DNA of 64,000 nucleotides from Halomontanus rarus (GTDB lineage Archaea; Halobacteriota; Halobacteria; Halobacteriales; Natrialbaceae), in contig NZ_CP071598.1 in assembly GCF_017357405.1 (NCBI RefSeq), positions 930,001-994,000 of the forward strand. Direction: 5' to 3'. Both the position numbers and the translations under genes were made by a program. Positions 1 through 8,764 of the stretch are shown in pieces; position 1 is the stretch's first letter; each line of letters begins with the position of its first letter. The notes under the pieces were generated by a model. The model did not search any database, was not told the DNA's origin, and saw only the letters and a list, made by a program, of their open reading frames with translations.

Positions 1-1485
1 GCGCTCCTCGAGGCCGCGTTCGAGGCCGCAGCCGGCGAGACGGAGCGTCTCCTCGAGTCGGATCCAGTCTACGAAGCGGCCCTCGAGACGTTCTCGGACA
101 CGGACCACACCGTGGTCATGACCGGTCAGGCGATCACCACGTCGGACGACGACGACATCCAGCCGGAAGACATCGAGTACGTCGTCCACGGCACGACGGT
201 GCGCGGCCCGGACACGATCGAAATTCGGTACGGACTCAGGTTCATCGACGCCTCGCTTATCACCGACGAGTTCCTCGCGGACCTCGAAGAGGAGTTCGGA
301 TACGGTGCCGTCGAGGACGACCCCGAGATCGGCGTCGACGACACGCTCGTCACCGTCTCGACCGTTCTCGACCTCGAGGCCCAGCGGAAGGCCCAGGAGA
401 TCGAAAGCCCGCAGGTCCGCGGTCCCCGGGAGATCGACCGCGACGCCGAGTACGTCGAACTCGAGGTCACTCGGGGCGATCCCACGCCGGTCGAGGACCT
501 CACGCTCGAGTTGAACGACGAGGAGTACGACCCCGATATCTGGGCCGGCGATCAGGAGACCATCGAGGAAGGCGATACGATCCGGATCGCGATGGACGAC
601 CTCGAGCCGAACCTGCAGCTCACGCTCAGTCACGAGCACGCCTACGGCGGCAGTTCGATGGGAACGTCCATCAACTCCCACTTCGAGTTCGAATCCGAGT
701 ACGACCTCGAGACCGAGACGGTTTCTCTCGAGTACACCGACGAGATCCCGCTCGACGGCGACAAGCTCTATCTGGCCGTCCACGAGGACCGAACCGGCTT
801 CGACGACGAGCCTGTCGAGTCGACACAGCCGTGGACCGGCCAGGAGGTCACCGAGGGCGCGACGGCGACCCTCGACGACGTCCCGGCCGGGCACTCGGTC
901 ATCGTCGGCTGGCGCGGTGACAGTCGTCGCGATTCGATCTACACGCATTACGCTCACCCGCCGGGATACGCCAGCACCGACTACGACTACGAGTCGAAGA
1001 CGCTCGCGGTAACGCTCGAACTCGACGAGCCACGGCCCGCAGCGGAGTACAAACTCCTCGTGGCGGACGAGCCGGCAGCCGTTCAGTGGACCGACGACGG
1101 CGACACGGTCGAGCCGGGTGCGACGATCGAACTCGAGGACGTCGACGTCGGAACCTCCGGGACGGTCGTCTGGGGCGACGACGAGGTGCGTATTTCGGGC
1201 TTTACCGCGCGACCGTCGGTCGACATCGAACTCCGGACCGACGACGGCTACACGATCGAACACGTCGGCGGCGACGAGTTGCCGATCGAGTCGCTCGAAG
1301 CGGCCGTCTGGACCGACGACGATCTGGAAGTGGTCGAACTCGAGGGTGGAGACGACGTCGGCGAGACGTTCACGGAAGGCGATATCGTTTCGCTCGATCT
1401 CGAGGATGAGGACGTCCGAAACGTCAATCTAAAGTACGACGACCACCCGGTCGGCCACGCGATGGCCGACCGGGACGAGAGCTAA
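1..1485 (+). CDS. C-terminal part of an acidic protein with tandem beta-sandwich-like repeats (5' truncated by the window)
   Basis: The frame is open from base 1, so the start lies outside the window; the first internal ATG is at 112. The visible 494 residues are very acidic. From about base 460 they contain four loosely repeated units of 60-90 residues, each with a strand-rich V-x-L-E-x-T/D opening, an E-G-D/A-T turn and an ending such as V-x-W-x-D. This resembles the small Ig-like modules of haloarchaeal pilin-type and surface proteins. No membrane segment or catalytic motif is visible in this part. I do not recognise a named family. Function is unknown; a structural or surface role is only a guess from the repeats. 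Confidence 0.7.
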   Translation, partial: ALLEAAFEAAAGETERLLESDPVYEAALETFSDTDHTVVMTGQAITTSDDDDIQPEDIEYVVHGTTVRGPDTIEIRYGLRFIDASLITDEFLADLEEEFGYGAVEDDPEIGVDDTLVTVSTVLDLEAQRKAQEIESPQVRGPREIDRDAEYVELEVTRGDPTPVEDLTLELNDEEYDPDIWAGDQETIEEGDTIRIAMDDLEPNLQLTLSHEHAYGGSSMGTSINSHFEFESEYDLETETVSLEYTDEIPLDGDKLYLAVHEDRTGFDDEPVESTQPWTGQEVTEGATATLDDVPAGHSVIVGWRGDSRRDSIYTHYAHPPGYASTDYDYESKTLAVTLELDEPRPAAEYKLLVADEPAAVQWTDDGDTVEPGATIELEDVDVGTSGTVVWGDDEVRISGFTARPSVDIELRTDDGYTIEHVGGDELPIESLEAAVWTDDDLEVVELEGGDDVGETFTEGDIVSLDLEDEDVRNVNLKYDDHPVGHAMADRDES

Positions 1486-1651
1486 CGCCGTCGACGGATT
1501 CCGTCGGTCGAAGTTCCCGACCGGCAATCGGCCCCGTTTATCGGCTCTCGTTCGTGGGATGTACGGGTCCAGAAACTCACCCTTCGGAGCCGTCAACCAA
1601 AACCGAATCGACGGCCGCTGTCTCTTCGGAACCGGTCGCGCCCGCTCGAGT

Positions 1652-2911
1652 TTACAGCTCTCCTCGGATAATCGCCGCGACTCGTTCTCGGTCGAACAGC
1701 TGCTCGTCGTCGGGAATTTCGGGGTAGGGCCCGTCGACGTACGTCGGCCACTCGCCGAACCGGTCGGGATACAGTTGCTTTGCCGTCATTTCGAGCTGGA
1801 AGAGGTTCAGTATCGGTCCCTGGTACCGTGCGCCCTGGGCGTACACGCGTCCGTTCTCGACTGCGGTGAGGTTCCGCCCGACCGAATCGTCCGCGAGTCC
1901 GTCTCTGACCGCCGCCATGTCTGTCTGTGGGTGCATCCCACCCAGCGTGAAGATGACGTCGGGATCGGCCTCGAGCATCGCTTCCATGTCGACTCTGTCG
2001 CCCGACGAGACGTCGTCGCCGAACGCGTCGAGGGGGCCGAGCGGGCGCAGATGCGCCGTCAGGAACCCGGGTGTGTCCACGTTGTACACGTACGGATTCT
2101 GGACGTCGCTCATGCCGCCCATCACCGCGGTCGGTCGTCGGTCGGCCGGCGGGAGGTCGGCTTCGATCATCTCGAGTAGATCCGCGCGGATTTCCGCGAG
2201 CGCCTCGTAGCGAGCCTCCTCGCGAAACACCTGCGCGACTCGCTCGAATATCTCCCACAGGTCGTAGTACCGGTAGGCGTCCGTCCACTCGTCCGGCGGC
2301 GTCCCGTGTCTATCGCTGAATTTATTTCCGAACCAGGGTGCGACGTTCTCGCCGATCTCCTCGAGGTCCGCCCCGTCCCAGCTGTCGAGGGCGGCGACGC
2401 TCGCCGGATCGGTCAGGTGGACGTCGCTGTCTAACTCGTAGAGCGTTTCCTTGTCGGGGTCCCACGAGGAGTACAACCCTTTCCAGTCCAGCGAGACGCC
2501 CTCGAGTCGTTCGGTGAACTGTGACCACAGTTCGTGGTAGTAATCCGGTGCGTGCATCGCGTTGACGTCGTTTCCGCGGCCGAGTGCGAACGCCATGCCG
2601 GCGTGGTGAGTCAGGCGGGTGAATATCCGTTCGGGGACGCGGTCGAACGCGACCTCGCCCATAGGTGCCATCGCGACCGCGTACGACTCGGTCGTCGATG
2701 TGGTCTCGGATTCGGTTTCGGTCGCGGTCGAGGTATCCGTTTCTGTCTCCGTCCGGGTTTCCGCCTCCGTCTCGGTCGGTTCTGTCGTCGAACCCGACTC
2801 CGTCCCCGCCGAACAACCCGCCAGCAGTCCGCTCCCCGCGACAGCCCCGCCGTACGCGAGATACTCCCTGCGTGTGGGCGCCGTCATCGGGTTCGTCTCG
2901 TCGTTACTCAC
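1652..2911 (-). CDS. Iron/siderophore-type ABC transporter substrate-binding lipoprotein (FecB/BtuF-like), Tat-exported
   Basis: The 419-residue protein starts with GTG and carries a Tat signal (Arg14-Arg15) and a lipobox with Cys33 (LLAGC). A Thr/Glu-rich linker of about 40 residues follows, then a periplasmic-binding fold typical of ferric-siderophore or cobalamin binding proteins: V-P-E-R-I near the start of the domain, a helical backbone, and a C-terminal segment ending in Q-L-Y-P-D-x-F. Binding of an iron chelate outside the cell is inferred from family and from the iron-box promoter upstream. No permease or ATPase gene is adjacent, so the partner transporter must be elsewhere. The gene is a diverged tandem paralogue of the one at 3120-4322. 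The start overlaps a 31-codon upstream ORF. Confidence 0.85.
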   Translation of the reverse strand: MSNDETNPMTAPTRREYLAYGGAVAGSGLLAGCSAGTESGSTTEPTETEAETRTETETDTSTATETESETTSTTESYAVAMAPMGEVAFDRVPERIFTRLTHHAGMAFALGRGNDVNAMHAPDYYHELWSQFTERLEGVSLDWKGLYSSWDPDKETLYELDSDVHLTDPASVAALDSWDGADLEEIGENVAPWFGNKFSDRHGTPPDEWTDAYRYYDLWEIFERVAQVFREEARYEALAEIRADLLEMIEADLPPADRRPTAVMGGMSDVQNPYVYNVDTPGFLTAHLRPLGPLDAFGDDVSSGDRVDMEAMLEADPDVIFTLGGMHPQTDMAAVRDGLADDSVGRNLTAVENGRVYAQGARYQGPILNLFQLEMTAKQLYPDRFGEWPTYVDGPYPEIPDDEQLFDRERVAAIIRGEL

Positions 2912-2999
2912 GGGCCGACCTCTCTATCGCTCTCTGCACTCGACTTCTCGTGTCGGTTCGTCGGGTCGGTCGTTCGGAGTCCGAATCGTCCGGTGCCAT
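2904..2999 (-). pseudogene. 31-codon leader ORF, probable relic of a Tat signal peptide
   Basis: An ATG at 2999 lies just downstream of the iron-box promoter, at the position where the paralogous gene at 4322 starts. It encodes MAPDDSDSERPTRRTDTR and 13 further residues, ending at a TAA that overlaps the GTG start of the lipoprotein gene by 8 bases. The peptide lines up with the start of the paralogue (MDDDSTESDGPTRRTYMR), including the Pro-Thr-Arg-Arg-Thr Tat motif, but has no hydrophobic core or lipobox. I read it as the remains of a former start that may now act as a translated leader coupled to the gene. It could also be chance similarity over a short stretch. Confidence 0.45.
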
Positions 3000-3003
3000 A
3001 TTT

Positions 3004-3053
3004 TTAGGCTAGCCTAAATAATTAAAGGTGTTCCGATTTTTAGGCCGGCCAAA
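3004..3053 (-). promoter_or_regulatory. Iron-repressor (DtxR/Idr-type) double operator around a TATA box
   Basis: Two palindromes flank an AT-rich TATA element (AATAATTAAA, 3018-3027). One is a perfect TTAGGCTAGCCTAA at 3004-3017; the other is TTAGGCCGGCCAAA at 3040-3053. The half-site TTAGG matches the DtxR-family consensus used by haloarchaeal iron regulators. The same two boxes with the same 36-base offset occur before the paralogue at 4322. Transcription probably starts at about 2999 and runs leftwards into the leader ORF and lipoprotein gene. Confidence 0.75.
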
Positions 3054-3119
3054 ACCGATCGCTTCGGGCCGGGAGGATTCCGATAGCGTCCGATAGAAAC
3101 TCGAGTCCAGTGTTCTCGC

Positions 3120-4322
3120 TCAGCGATCGCCAGTGATGATATCCGCGACGCGCTGACGATCGAACAGCCGTTCATCGCTCTCCTCCCCACCGAATACGTC
3201 GGGATACAGCTGCTTCGCTCCGCGCTCGGTCAGGAACAGATTCTGGATCGGGCCCTGATGGAGGTAGCCACCGCGATAGACCTGTCCGTTCTGAACGGCC
3301 GTCAGTTCGCTGGCGACGGGATGGGACTCCATGAACGCGAGCACCGTCTCGCGGAACTCCGCGGCCGACGCTCGCTCGTGGCCGCGAACGAGGAGCACGT
3401 CGGGGTCGATCTCGAGTAAATTCTCGTAGTCGAGTTTCCCGCGGTTGGTGGTACTGAGGTTCTCGATGTCGGTCCCCGCGAGCGCGTCGTCGACGCCGAG
3501 GTCGCGCCACTGTTTCTTGCTGGTTCCCTCGTCGTCGAGACGATACGGCGAGAACGCCTCCGGTTCGTCGGCTCCTTCGAAGGTGAGCAACACGCTCGGT
3601 CGCTCGTCCGCGGGCGGCAGGCCCTCCTGAATCTCCGTGACGAACTCGTCGTGAAGCTGTGCGAACGCCTCGTACCGCTCTCGTTCCTGAAACACCGTCG
3701 CGATCGTTTCGAAGGCCTCGTAGAGCGTGTAGTACCGGTAGTCGTGCCAGTCGTCGGACCGACGGAAGATCAGGTTGCCGAGGAACGGGGCGACGTTCGT
3801 CGCGATCTCGTCGACGTCGTCCCGGTCCCAGTCGAACCAGTTGATCAGCATCTCCGGGTCGTAGAGGTGGACGTCGTTCTCGAGTTCGTAGAACTGCTCT
3901 TTGGTTCGGACTTCGGGGTTCGCTTCGATCGTCTCGCGGTCGACGCTCACGCCGGGTAATTCGTCGTAGACGTCCGTGTAGTAGCGGTCTGCGCCGCCGA
4001 TGCCCGTCATCCCGTCGGCCTGCCCGAGTGCGACGGCCATGTCGGCGTAGGCACCGTCGTAGGCGATCCACCGTTCGGGAACCGATTCGAACGTGACCGT
4101 TCCGACGGGTTCCATCGAGACCGTGTAGGAACTCTCCTCGGTCTCCGTCGCCTCATTTGTCGACGCATCGGTCGACGAATTCGTCTCGCTTTCCGTCGGT
4201 GACGGCGTCGTCTCCGAATTACTGGTACACCCCGCAAGCAGGCCGCCCCCGACGACCGCCTCGCAGTATCGCATGTACGTTCGCCGCGTCGGCCCGTCGG
4301 ATTCGGTGGAGTCGTCGTCCAT
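3120..4322 (-). CDS. Iron/siderophore-type ABC transporter substrate-binding lipoprotein (FecB/BtuF-like), Tat-exported
   Basis: The 400-residue protein has Arg13-Arg14 in a Tat motif, a lipobox with Cys32 (LLAGC), a Ser/Thr/Glu linker to about residue 68, and a siderophore-binding-type domain with V-P-E-R-W, a helical connector and the C-terminal Q-L-Y-P-D-V-F segment shared with the gene at 1652. The ATG lies 6 bases from the proximal iron box and about 24 bases from the TATA box, so the mRNA is probably leaderless. Iron chelate capture at the outer membrane face is inferred. It is the less altered member of the tandem pair. No transporter partners are nearby. Confidence 0.85.
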   Translation of the reverse strand: MDDDSTESDGPTRRTYMRYCEAVVGGGLLAGCTSNSETTPSPTESETNSSTDASTNEATETEESSYTVSMEPVGTVTFESVPERWIAYDGAYADMAVALGQADGMTGIGGADRYYTDVYDELPGVSVDRETIEANPEVRTKEQFYELENDVHLYDPEMLINWFDWDRDDVDEIATNVAPFLGNLIFRRSDDWHDYRYYTLYEAFETIATVFQERERYEAFAQLHDEFVTEIQEGLPPADERPSVLLTFEGADEPEAFSPYRLDDEGTSKKQWRDLGVDDALAGTDIENLSTTNRGKLDYENLLEIDPDVLLVRGHERASAAEFRETVLAFMESHPVASELTAVQNGQVYRGGYLHQGPIQNLFLTERGAKQLYPDVFGGEESDERLFDRQRVADIITGDR

Positions 4323-4327
4323 GGATT

Positions 4328-4377
4328 TTAGGCTCGCCTAAATAATTAAAACGGTTTCGATTCTTAGGCCGGCCTAA
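4328..4377 (-). promoter_or_regulatory. Iron-repressor (DtxR/Idr-type) double operator around a TATA box
   Basis: TTAGGCTCGCCTAA lies at 4328-4341 and a perfect TTAGGCCGGCCTAA at 4364-4377. The TATA-like stretch AATAATTAAA (4342-4351) sits between them and precedes the ATG at 4322. Binding of an iron-loaded repressor at either box would cover the TATA box or the start site. Confidence 0.75.
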
Positions 4378-4380
4378 AAG

Positions 4381-4700
4381 GTCGGCGCCGACGTCGTGGA
4401 GCACCGAATTCGAGTTGGCGGTCGGCCTCTGGATTCGCCGCGACCGTCCGGTTCGAGCGGACTCACAGGTGATCGGCGCGAGGAGATCGCACGAGGTCGT
4501 CGTCCACTCGAGACTCGAGACTCGAGACTCGAGGTGCTGTTCGGGACGTCGATGCCCGTTCGCGGTCGGAATACGGCCGAAGCGACGCGAACGGACGAAG
4601 CGGCGACGGATTCGAAGGTGAAAGTGCAAACGAGAACGAGAACGGGAACGGGAACGGGAACGGGAACGAAAACCGGCCCGATCGGTTCGCTACCGCCCCC
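4381..4700. repeat. Gene-free stretch with heptamer and hexamer tandem repeats
   Basis: No gene was found. Four copies of the 7-mer ACTCGAG occupy 4506-4533. A hexamer array of AACGAG/AACGGG units spans about 4629-4673, just past the end of the lactonase gene. The same AACGGG array appears in inverted orientation at 22806-22832. Confidence 0.7.
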
Positions 4701-5573
4701 TCACAGCGAGAGGCCGGATCGGAACTCTGGAACGCCTTCGACGCCGACGTCGGGGTACCGGAAGAGCGCCCCCGCGCCCTCGCCTTCCGCCGAGCGGTCC
4801 CCGTCGGCGAGTGCGGTCGTCAAGTATAGGTCGGTGTACTCCGGCCCGCCGAACGTGACGCTCGAGACCTTCCGCGCCGGAACCGGGATCTCGTCGACCG
4901 CGTCCGCGTCCGTATCGTAGCGAACGACGCGGCCGCCGTCCCAGCGGGCCGACCAGACGTACCCCTCGGAATCGACGGTCATCCCGTCCGGAACGCCGTC
5001 GCCGTCGGGGGTCTCGAGGAACGTCCGCCGGTTCGAGAGGTCGCCGGAGGCGCGGTCGTAGTCGAAGACGTAGATCTGGCGGGCCTCGGACTCCGTGAAG
5101 TAGAACGTCTCGAGGTCGCCGGTAAAGCCCATCCCGTTGGCGATGTCGACGTCTTCGACGACGAGTTCCGCCGTGCCGTCGGTGTCGAACCGGTAGAGAT
5201 CGCCCAGTTCGTCCTCGCCGGGCATCGTGCCGGCGAAGACCCGTCCCTCCGGGTCGGCGATGACGTCGTTGAAGCGGGTGTCCGCGTCGATCTGCGTGAC
5301 TGGTTCGGCCTCGTCGTCGCCGGGTTCGAAGCGACTGACGCGACCGTCGTCGGTAAAGAGGAGGAGCGATCCGTCGCCTTCGATCGTGTAGCCGCCCAGC
5401 GGGCTTCCGTCCGGCGTCTCGTAGACCCGCTCGTGGTCGTCCGCCGCGGGATCGTACCGGTAGAGGTGTCCCGGCGGGATATCGACCCAGTAGAGACACT
5501 CCTCTTCGGGGTGCCACAGCGGTCCTTCACCCGTCTCGTTGTGCGTGTCCGCAACTCGCTCGAGCGCTGACAT
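4701..5573 (-). CDS. SMP-30/gluconolactonase-family sugar lactonase
   Basis: A 290-residue six-bladed beta-propeller of the SMP-30/Gluconolactonase/LRE family. The metal-binding Glu is in T-G-E-G-P-L-W near residue 16, the Asn in I-A-N-G-M-G-F at mid-length, and the Asp in G-M-T-V-D-S-E-G-Y-V-W. The start at 5573 (MSALERV) gives the normal family N-terminus; a longer frame to 5603 adds ten residues without support. The enzyme would hydrolyse an aldono- or aldarolactone in the cytoplasm. Next to an IclR regulator and a semialdehyde dehydrogenase, it is a good candidate for the lactonase step after uronate or pentose dehydrogenase. The exact lactone is not shown by sequence. Confidence 0.82.
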   Translation of the reverse strand: MSALERVADTHNETGEGPLWHPEEECLYWVDIPPGHLYRYDPAADDHERVYETPDGSPLGGYTIEGDGSLLLFTDDGRVSRFEPGDDEAEPVTQIDADTRFNDVIADPEGRVFAGTMPGEDELGDLYRFDTDGTAELVVEDVDIANGMGFTGDLETFYFTESEARQIYVFDYDRASGDLSNRRTFLETPDGDGVPDGMTVDSEGYVWSARWDGGRVVRYDTDADAVDEIPVPARKVSSVTFGGPEYTDLYLTTALADGDRSAEGEGAGALFRYPDVGVEGVPEFRSGLSL

Positions 5574-5726
5574 ACCTCCCCCTTTTGTCCACCGTCCTAT
5601 CAAGGTATCTTTCGATCGCCGAGCGGAACCTCGGGCGCCGAATTTCCCGCCGGGGCGTCTCTCACTGAAATAGAACGGTTTTCTCCATCAGTGACCGATC
5701 CGCTCGAGGAGCGACCGACTCCGAAA

Positions 5727-6488
5727 CTACGAGTAGTTGTACTCGAGTTCGATGACGTTTGCCGCCCCTCGGACCCGGTCCGGCAGTTCGTCGTAGAATC
5801 GCTCGTCGTCGAGCTGGTGGACGGGACAGGCGACGCTCACGGCGGCGACGCTCCGGTCTTCGTTGTCGGTGATCGGTGCCGCAACGCAGCGCAGTCCGTG
5901 GATCCGTTCTTCGTGGTCGACCGCGTATCGGTTCTCCCGAATCTCGGCCAGTTCCGCCTGAAACTCCTCGCGGTCGGTGATCGTGTGAGCCGTCTGTGCG
6001 GGGAGGCCGTGCTCGTCGATAATCTCGTCGACTTCTTCGGTCGGCCGAAACGCGAGTAACGCTTTTCCGAGCGCGGTGCTGTGAAGGTGGACGTCCTTTC
6101 CTTCGTACGTGTCGAGTTCGACCGCGTTGTCCCCCTTGGCCTGGTAGAGGTAGACGCCCTTCCCGTTCTGTTCGACGAGCAGGTTCACCAACTCGTCCGT
6201 TTCGTCGGCGAGTTTGTCGACTTCCGCCCGGGCCGCATCGTGGATCGGTGTCTGATTTCTCGCGTACGCACCGAGGCTGAGAAAGGAGAGTCCGATGTGG
6301 TACTCGTCGTCGACCTTGTCGACGTAGTCGCGCTCCGCAAGCGTTTGCAAGTGGTTGTGAACGGCGCTCTTTCCGATATCGACTCGGTCGGCGATTTCGG
6401 AGACGCCCGCTCCGTCGAGTTCCTGGATGATCTCCACGATCTCGAGGGTCCTGTCGACCGTTCGAACGGGGTGTTTCGGCTCGGCCAT
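5727..6488 (-). CDS. IclR-family transcriptional regulator
   Basis: A 253-residue protein with a winged helix-turn-helix at about residues 8-70 (V-S-E-I-A-D-R-V-D-I-G-K-S-A-V-H-N-H-L) and a C-terminal IclR effector domain with A-L-G-K-A-L-L-A and C-V-A-A-P-I. A TATA box (about 6511-6520) lies 27 bases before the ATG, so the mRNA is probably leaderless. It is divergent from a semialdehyde dehydrogenase at 6701. In Haloferax the IclR-type regulator XacR of pentose oxidation lies beside the equivalent dehydrogenase gene, so control of the aldehyde dehydrogenase and lactonase is a reasonable inference. The effector is unknown. Confidence 0.88.
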   Translation of the reverse strand: MAEPKHPVRTVDRTLEIVEIIQELDGAGVSEIADRVDIGKSAVHNHLQTLAERDYVDKVDDEYHIGLSFLSLGAYARNQTPIHDAARAEVDKLADETDELVNLLVEQNGKGVYLYQAKGDNAVELDTYEGKDVHLHSTALGKALLAFRPTEEVDEIIDEHGLPAQTAHTITDREEFQAELAEIRENRYAVDHEERIHGLRCVAAPITDNEDRSVAAVSVACPVHQLDDERFYDELPDRVRGAANVIELEYNYS

Positions 6489-6540
6489 ACGTACACCTGC
6501 GTTCGAAGAATCATATAGCTTGTTCTGAAAGAGTGAACGA

Positions 6541-6558
6541 TCGTTCCCTCTGGAACGA
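6541..6558. promoter_or_regulatory. Candidate IclR operator, perfect 7-4-7 palindrome
   Basis: TCGTTCC, a 4-base spacer (CTCT) and GGAACGA form a perfect inverted repeat in the divergent region between the IclR gene (6488) and the dehydrogenase gene (6701). It is upstream of the TATA box of the regulator. The 7-4-7 geometry matches the palindrome at 23353-23370. Confidence 0.5.
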
Positions 6559-6700
6559 CCTCTCCCACACAGACCGGAACGATCCCGAGAGGTGACGAAT
6601 CCGGCGCTCGCGTCGTATCGATTTCACCGAGTAGACGCGAGAACTGGCGGTTCCTGCGTAGACCGCAAGAATCGTATACCCGGACGGCGACTCGTCATTC

Positions 6701-8149
6701 ATGGTCGAGGAGTTTCAAAACTACATCGATGGAGAGTGGACCGACGCGTCGACCGGAGAGACCTTCGAGACGGTCGATCCGGCCGCGCCGGCAGAAACGA
6801 TCGCCAGCTATCAGCAGTCCGACGTCGCCGACGCGACCGACGCCGTCGAGGCCGCCGCCGCAGCCAGCGACGAGTGGGCGAACACACCCGCCCCCCAGCG
6901 CGGCGCCATCCTGCGCGAGACCGCCCAGAACCTCGCCGCCCGCAAAGAGGAGCTGACCCAGCAGCTCACCCGTGAGGAGGGCAAAACCCACGCCGAGGCC
7001 GGCGGCGAGGTCCAGCGGACGATCGACATCTTCTACTACTACGCCGAGAAGACCCGCGACCTCGGCGGCAAGGTCAAAGCCTCGAGCGGCGAGCGTACCA
7101 ACCTCTACACGAAGAACCAGCCCGTCGGCGTCGCGGCGCTGATCACGCCGTGGAACTACCCGATCGCCATCCCCGCCTGGAAGGTCGCCCCGGCGCTCGC
7201 GACCGGCAACACGCTCGTGCTCAACCCGGCATCGGTCGCGCCCGGCCCCGCACTGGCGATTTTCGAAGCGCTGGACGAGGCCGGACTGCCCGACGGCGTC
7301 GCCAACATCGTCACCGGCCCCGGCAGCTCCGTCGGCGACGCGATCATCACCCACGACGACGTCGACGCCGTCTCCTTTACCGGCTCCGGCGAGGTCGGCC
7401 ACATGGTCTACGACGCGGCCACCGACGGCGGCAAGCGCGTCCAGACCGAGATGGGCGGCAAGAACCCCACCGTCGTCTCGAACACCGCCGACGTCGAGGA
7501 AGCCGCGGACATCGTCGCCGCCGGCCGCTTCGGCGTCACCGGCCAGGCCTGTACGGCCTGCTCCCGCGCGATCGTCCACACCGACGTCTACGACGAGTTC
7601 GTCGACGCCATCGTCGAGCGCGCCGAAGCCATCGAGGTCGGCCCCGGCGACGAGTACGACATGGGCCCGCAAGTGAGTGAAAGCGAACTCGAGGGCACGC
7701 TCGACTACATTCAGATCGCCAAAGACGAGGGCGCGACGCTGGCGACCGGCGGGAACAGACTCGAGGGCGACCGTTACGGCGAGGGCTACTTCGTCGAGCC
7801 GACGGTGTTCACGGACGTCGAAAACGACTTCCGGATCGCTCAGGAGGAGGTCTTCGGTCCCGTCCTCTCCGTGATCGAGGTCGAGGACTTCGACGAGGCG
7901 CTGGAGACGGCCAACGACATCCAGTACGGCCTCTCCTCGAGTATCGTGACCGACGACCACACCGAAGCCGAGCGCTTCGTCGACGAGATCGACGCTGGCG
8001 TCGCGAAGGTCAACGACAAGACGACGGGACTCGAACTCCACGTGCCGTTCGGCGGGTTCAAGCGCTCCTCGAGCGAGACCTGGCGCGAGCAGGGTGATGC
8101 AGGGATCGACTTTTACACGATCGAGAAGACGATCTACGACAACTTCTAG
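6701..8149 (+). CDS. NAD(P)-dependent aldehyde dehydrogenase, probable 2-oxoglutarate semialdehyde dehydrogenase
   Basis: A 482-residue ALDH-superfamily enzyme with all catalytic elements: P-W-N-Y-P with Asn152, Glu250 in Q-T-E-M-G-G-K-N-P, and nucleophile Cys284 in G-Q-A-C-T-A. Length and the N-terminal Y-I-D-G-E-W are normal for the family. Closely similar haloarchaeal enzymes oxidise 2-oxoglutarate semialdehyde (2,5-dioxopentanoate) to 2-oxoglutarate at the end of pentose and aldarate oxidation. The divergent IclR gene, and a DapA-family enzyme and uronate dehydrogenase elsewhere in the window, support this substrate, but family membership alone would also allow succinate semialdehyde or another aldehyde. 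Confidence 0.85.
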   Translation: MVEEFQNYIDGEWTDASTGETFETVDPAAPAETIASYQQSDVADATDAVEAAAAASDEWANTPAPQRGAILRETAQNLAARKEELTQQLTREEGKTHAEAGGEVQRTIDIFYYYAEKTRDLGGKVKASSGERTNLYTKNQPVGVAALITPWNYPIAIPAWKVAPALATGNTLVLNPASVAPGPALAIFEALDEAGLPDGVANIVTGPGSSVGDAIITHDDVDAVSFTGSGEVGHMVYDAATDGGKRVQTEMGGKNPTVVSNTADVEEAADIVAAGRFGVTGQACTACSRAIVHTDVYDEFVDAIVERAEAIEVGPGDEYDMGPQVSESELEGTLDYIQIAKDEGATLATGGNRLEGDRYGEGYFVEPTVFTDVENDFRIAQEEVFGPVLSVIEVEDFDEALETANDIQYGLSSSIVTDDHTEAERFVDEIDAGVAKVNDKTTGLELHVPFGGFKRSSSETWREQGDAGIDFYTIEKTIYDNF

Positions 8150-8764
8150 CGTCTCCCGATCCGGTTTCGGTTCTTCGACGGAGTTCCGTTCTCGGTGACC
8201 GTTTGTGATCAGATGACGGACATCGTCTCTGTATTCGATATCGTATGTATTGCCGATTTTCACTGATGACATAGTATTACTGATATCGCACATTTGACTA
8301 TCGCTTCTGATCACATTTAAAATCTCTCTCTATAATTAAGAATGAAATCGAAGAACGTGTTTTTTCGAGACTAAACTCCAAAATTTCGTGTTTTTTGAGT
8401 TTGTAATCCACAGCTTATAATTACACTCTCGAAACAACTTCTATCGTGTCATGGTACGTTCTATAACACTGTTATTGGATTTCGTTCTTTCGGGGGTTCT
8501 CCGTTAGTGTTACTCTCTCGCGAACGGAACGTTGTGGTTCCCGATCCGAGCGTCGGGCTCGTACTTTCGCACTTTCTGGTCGTTCGGTGATTCGACTGCC
8601 GGACGGAGGGCTAATTCGTCCGCCGTGGCCCATCATCCGTATTTGACCGCTATCGGCGGTTTCAACTAGCGTATCACGAGTTTCGTCCAACTCGGTCGGA
8701 CACGATCTGTCCGGAGATGCCGGAAAATGTTAAGTGGTCTCGGTCTAATCCTCACGTATTCCCT
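8150..8764. other. Gene-free stretch with an AT-rich core and an inverted repeat
   Basis: No credible gene. About 8225-8490 is clearly AT-richer than the surroundings, with many T and A runs. It holds a 24-base inverted repeat with TGTAAT at 8402-8407 and ATTACA at 8420-8425, spacer 12. The end of the stretch is the promoter region of the IclR gene at 8765. Confidence 0.6.

Noticed and set aside
4506..4533. Tandem ACTCGAG units as a possible CRISPR-like array
   Set aside because: Units are 7 bases with no spacers. It is a simple tandem repeat.
6695..8314. A 539-codon minus-strand frame over the aldehyde dehydrogenase gene
   Set aside because: The plus-strand product has the full ALDH catalytic set; the antisense one has no recognisable domain.
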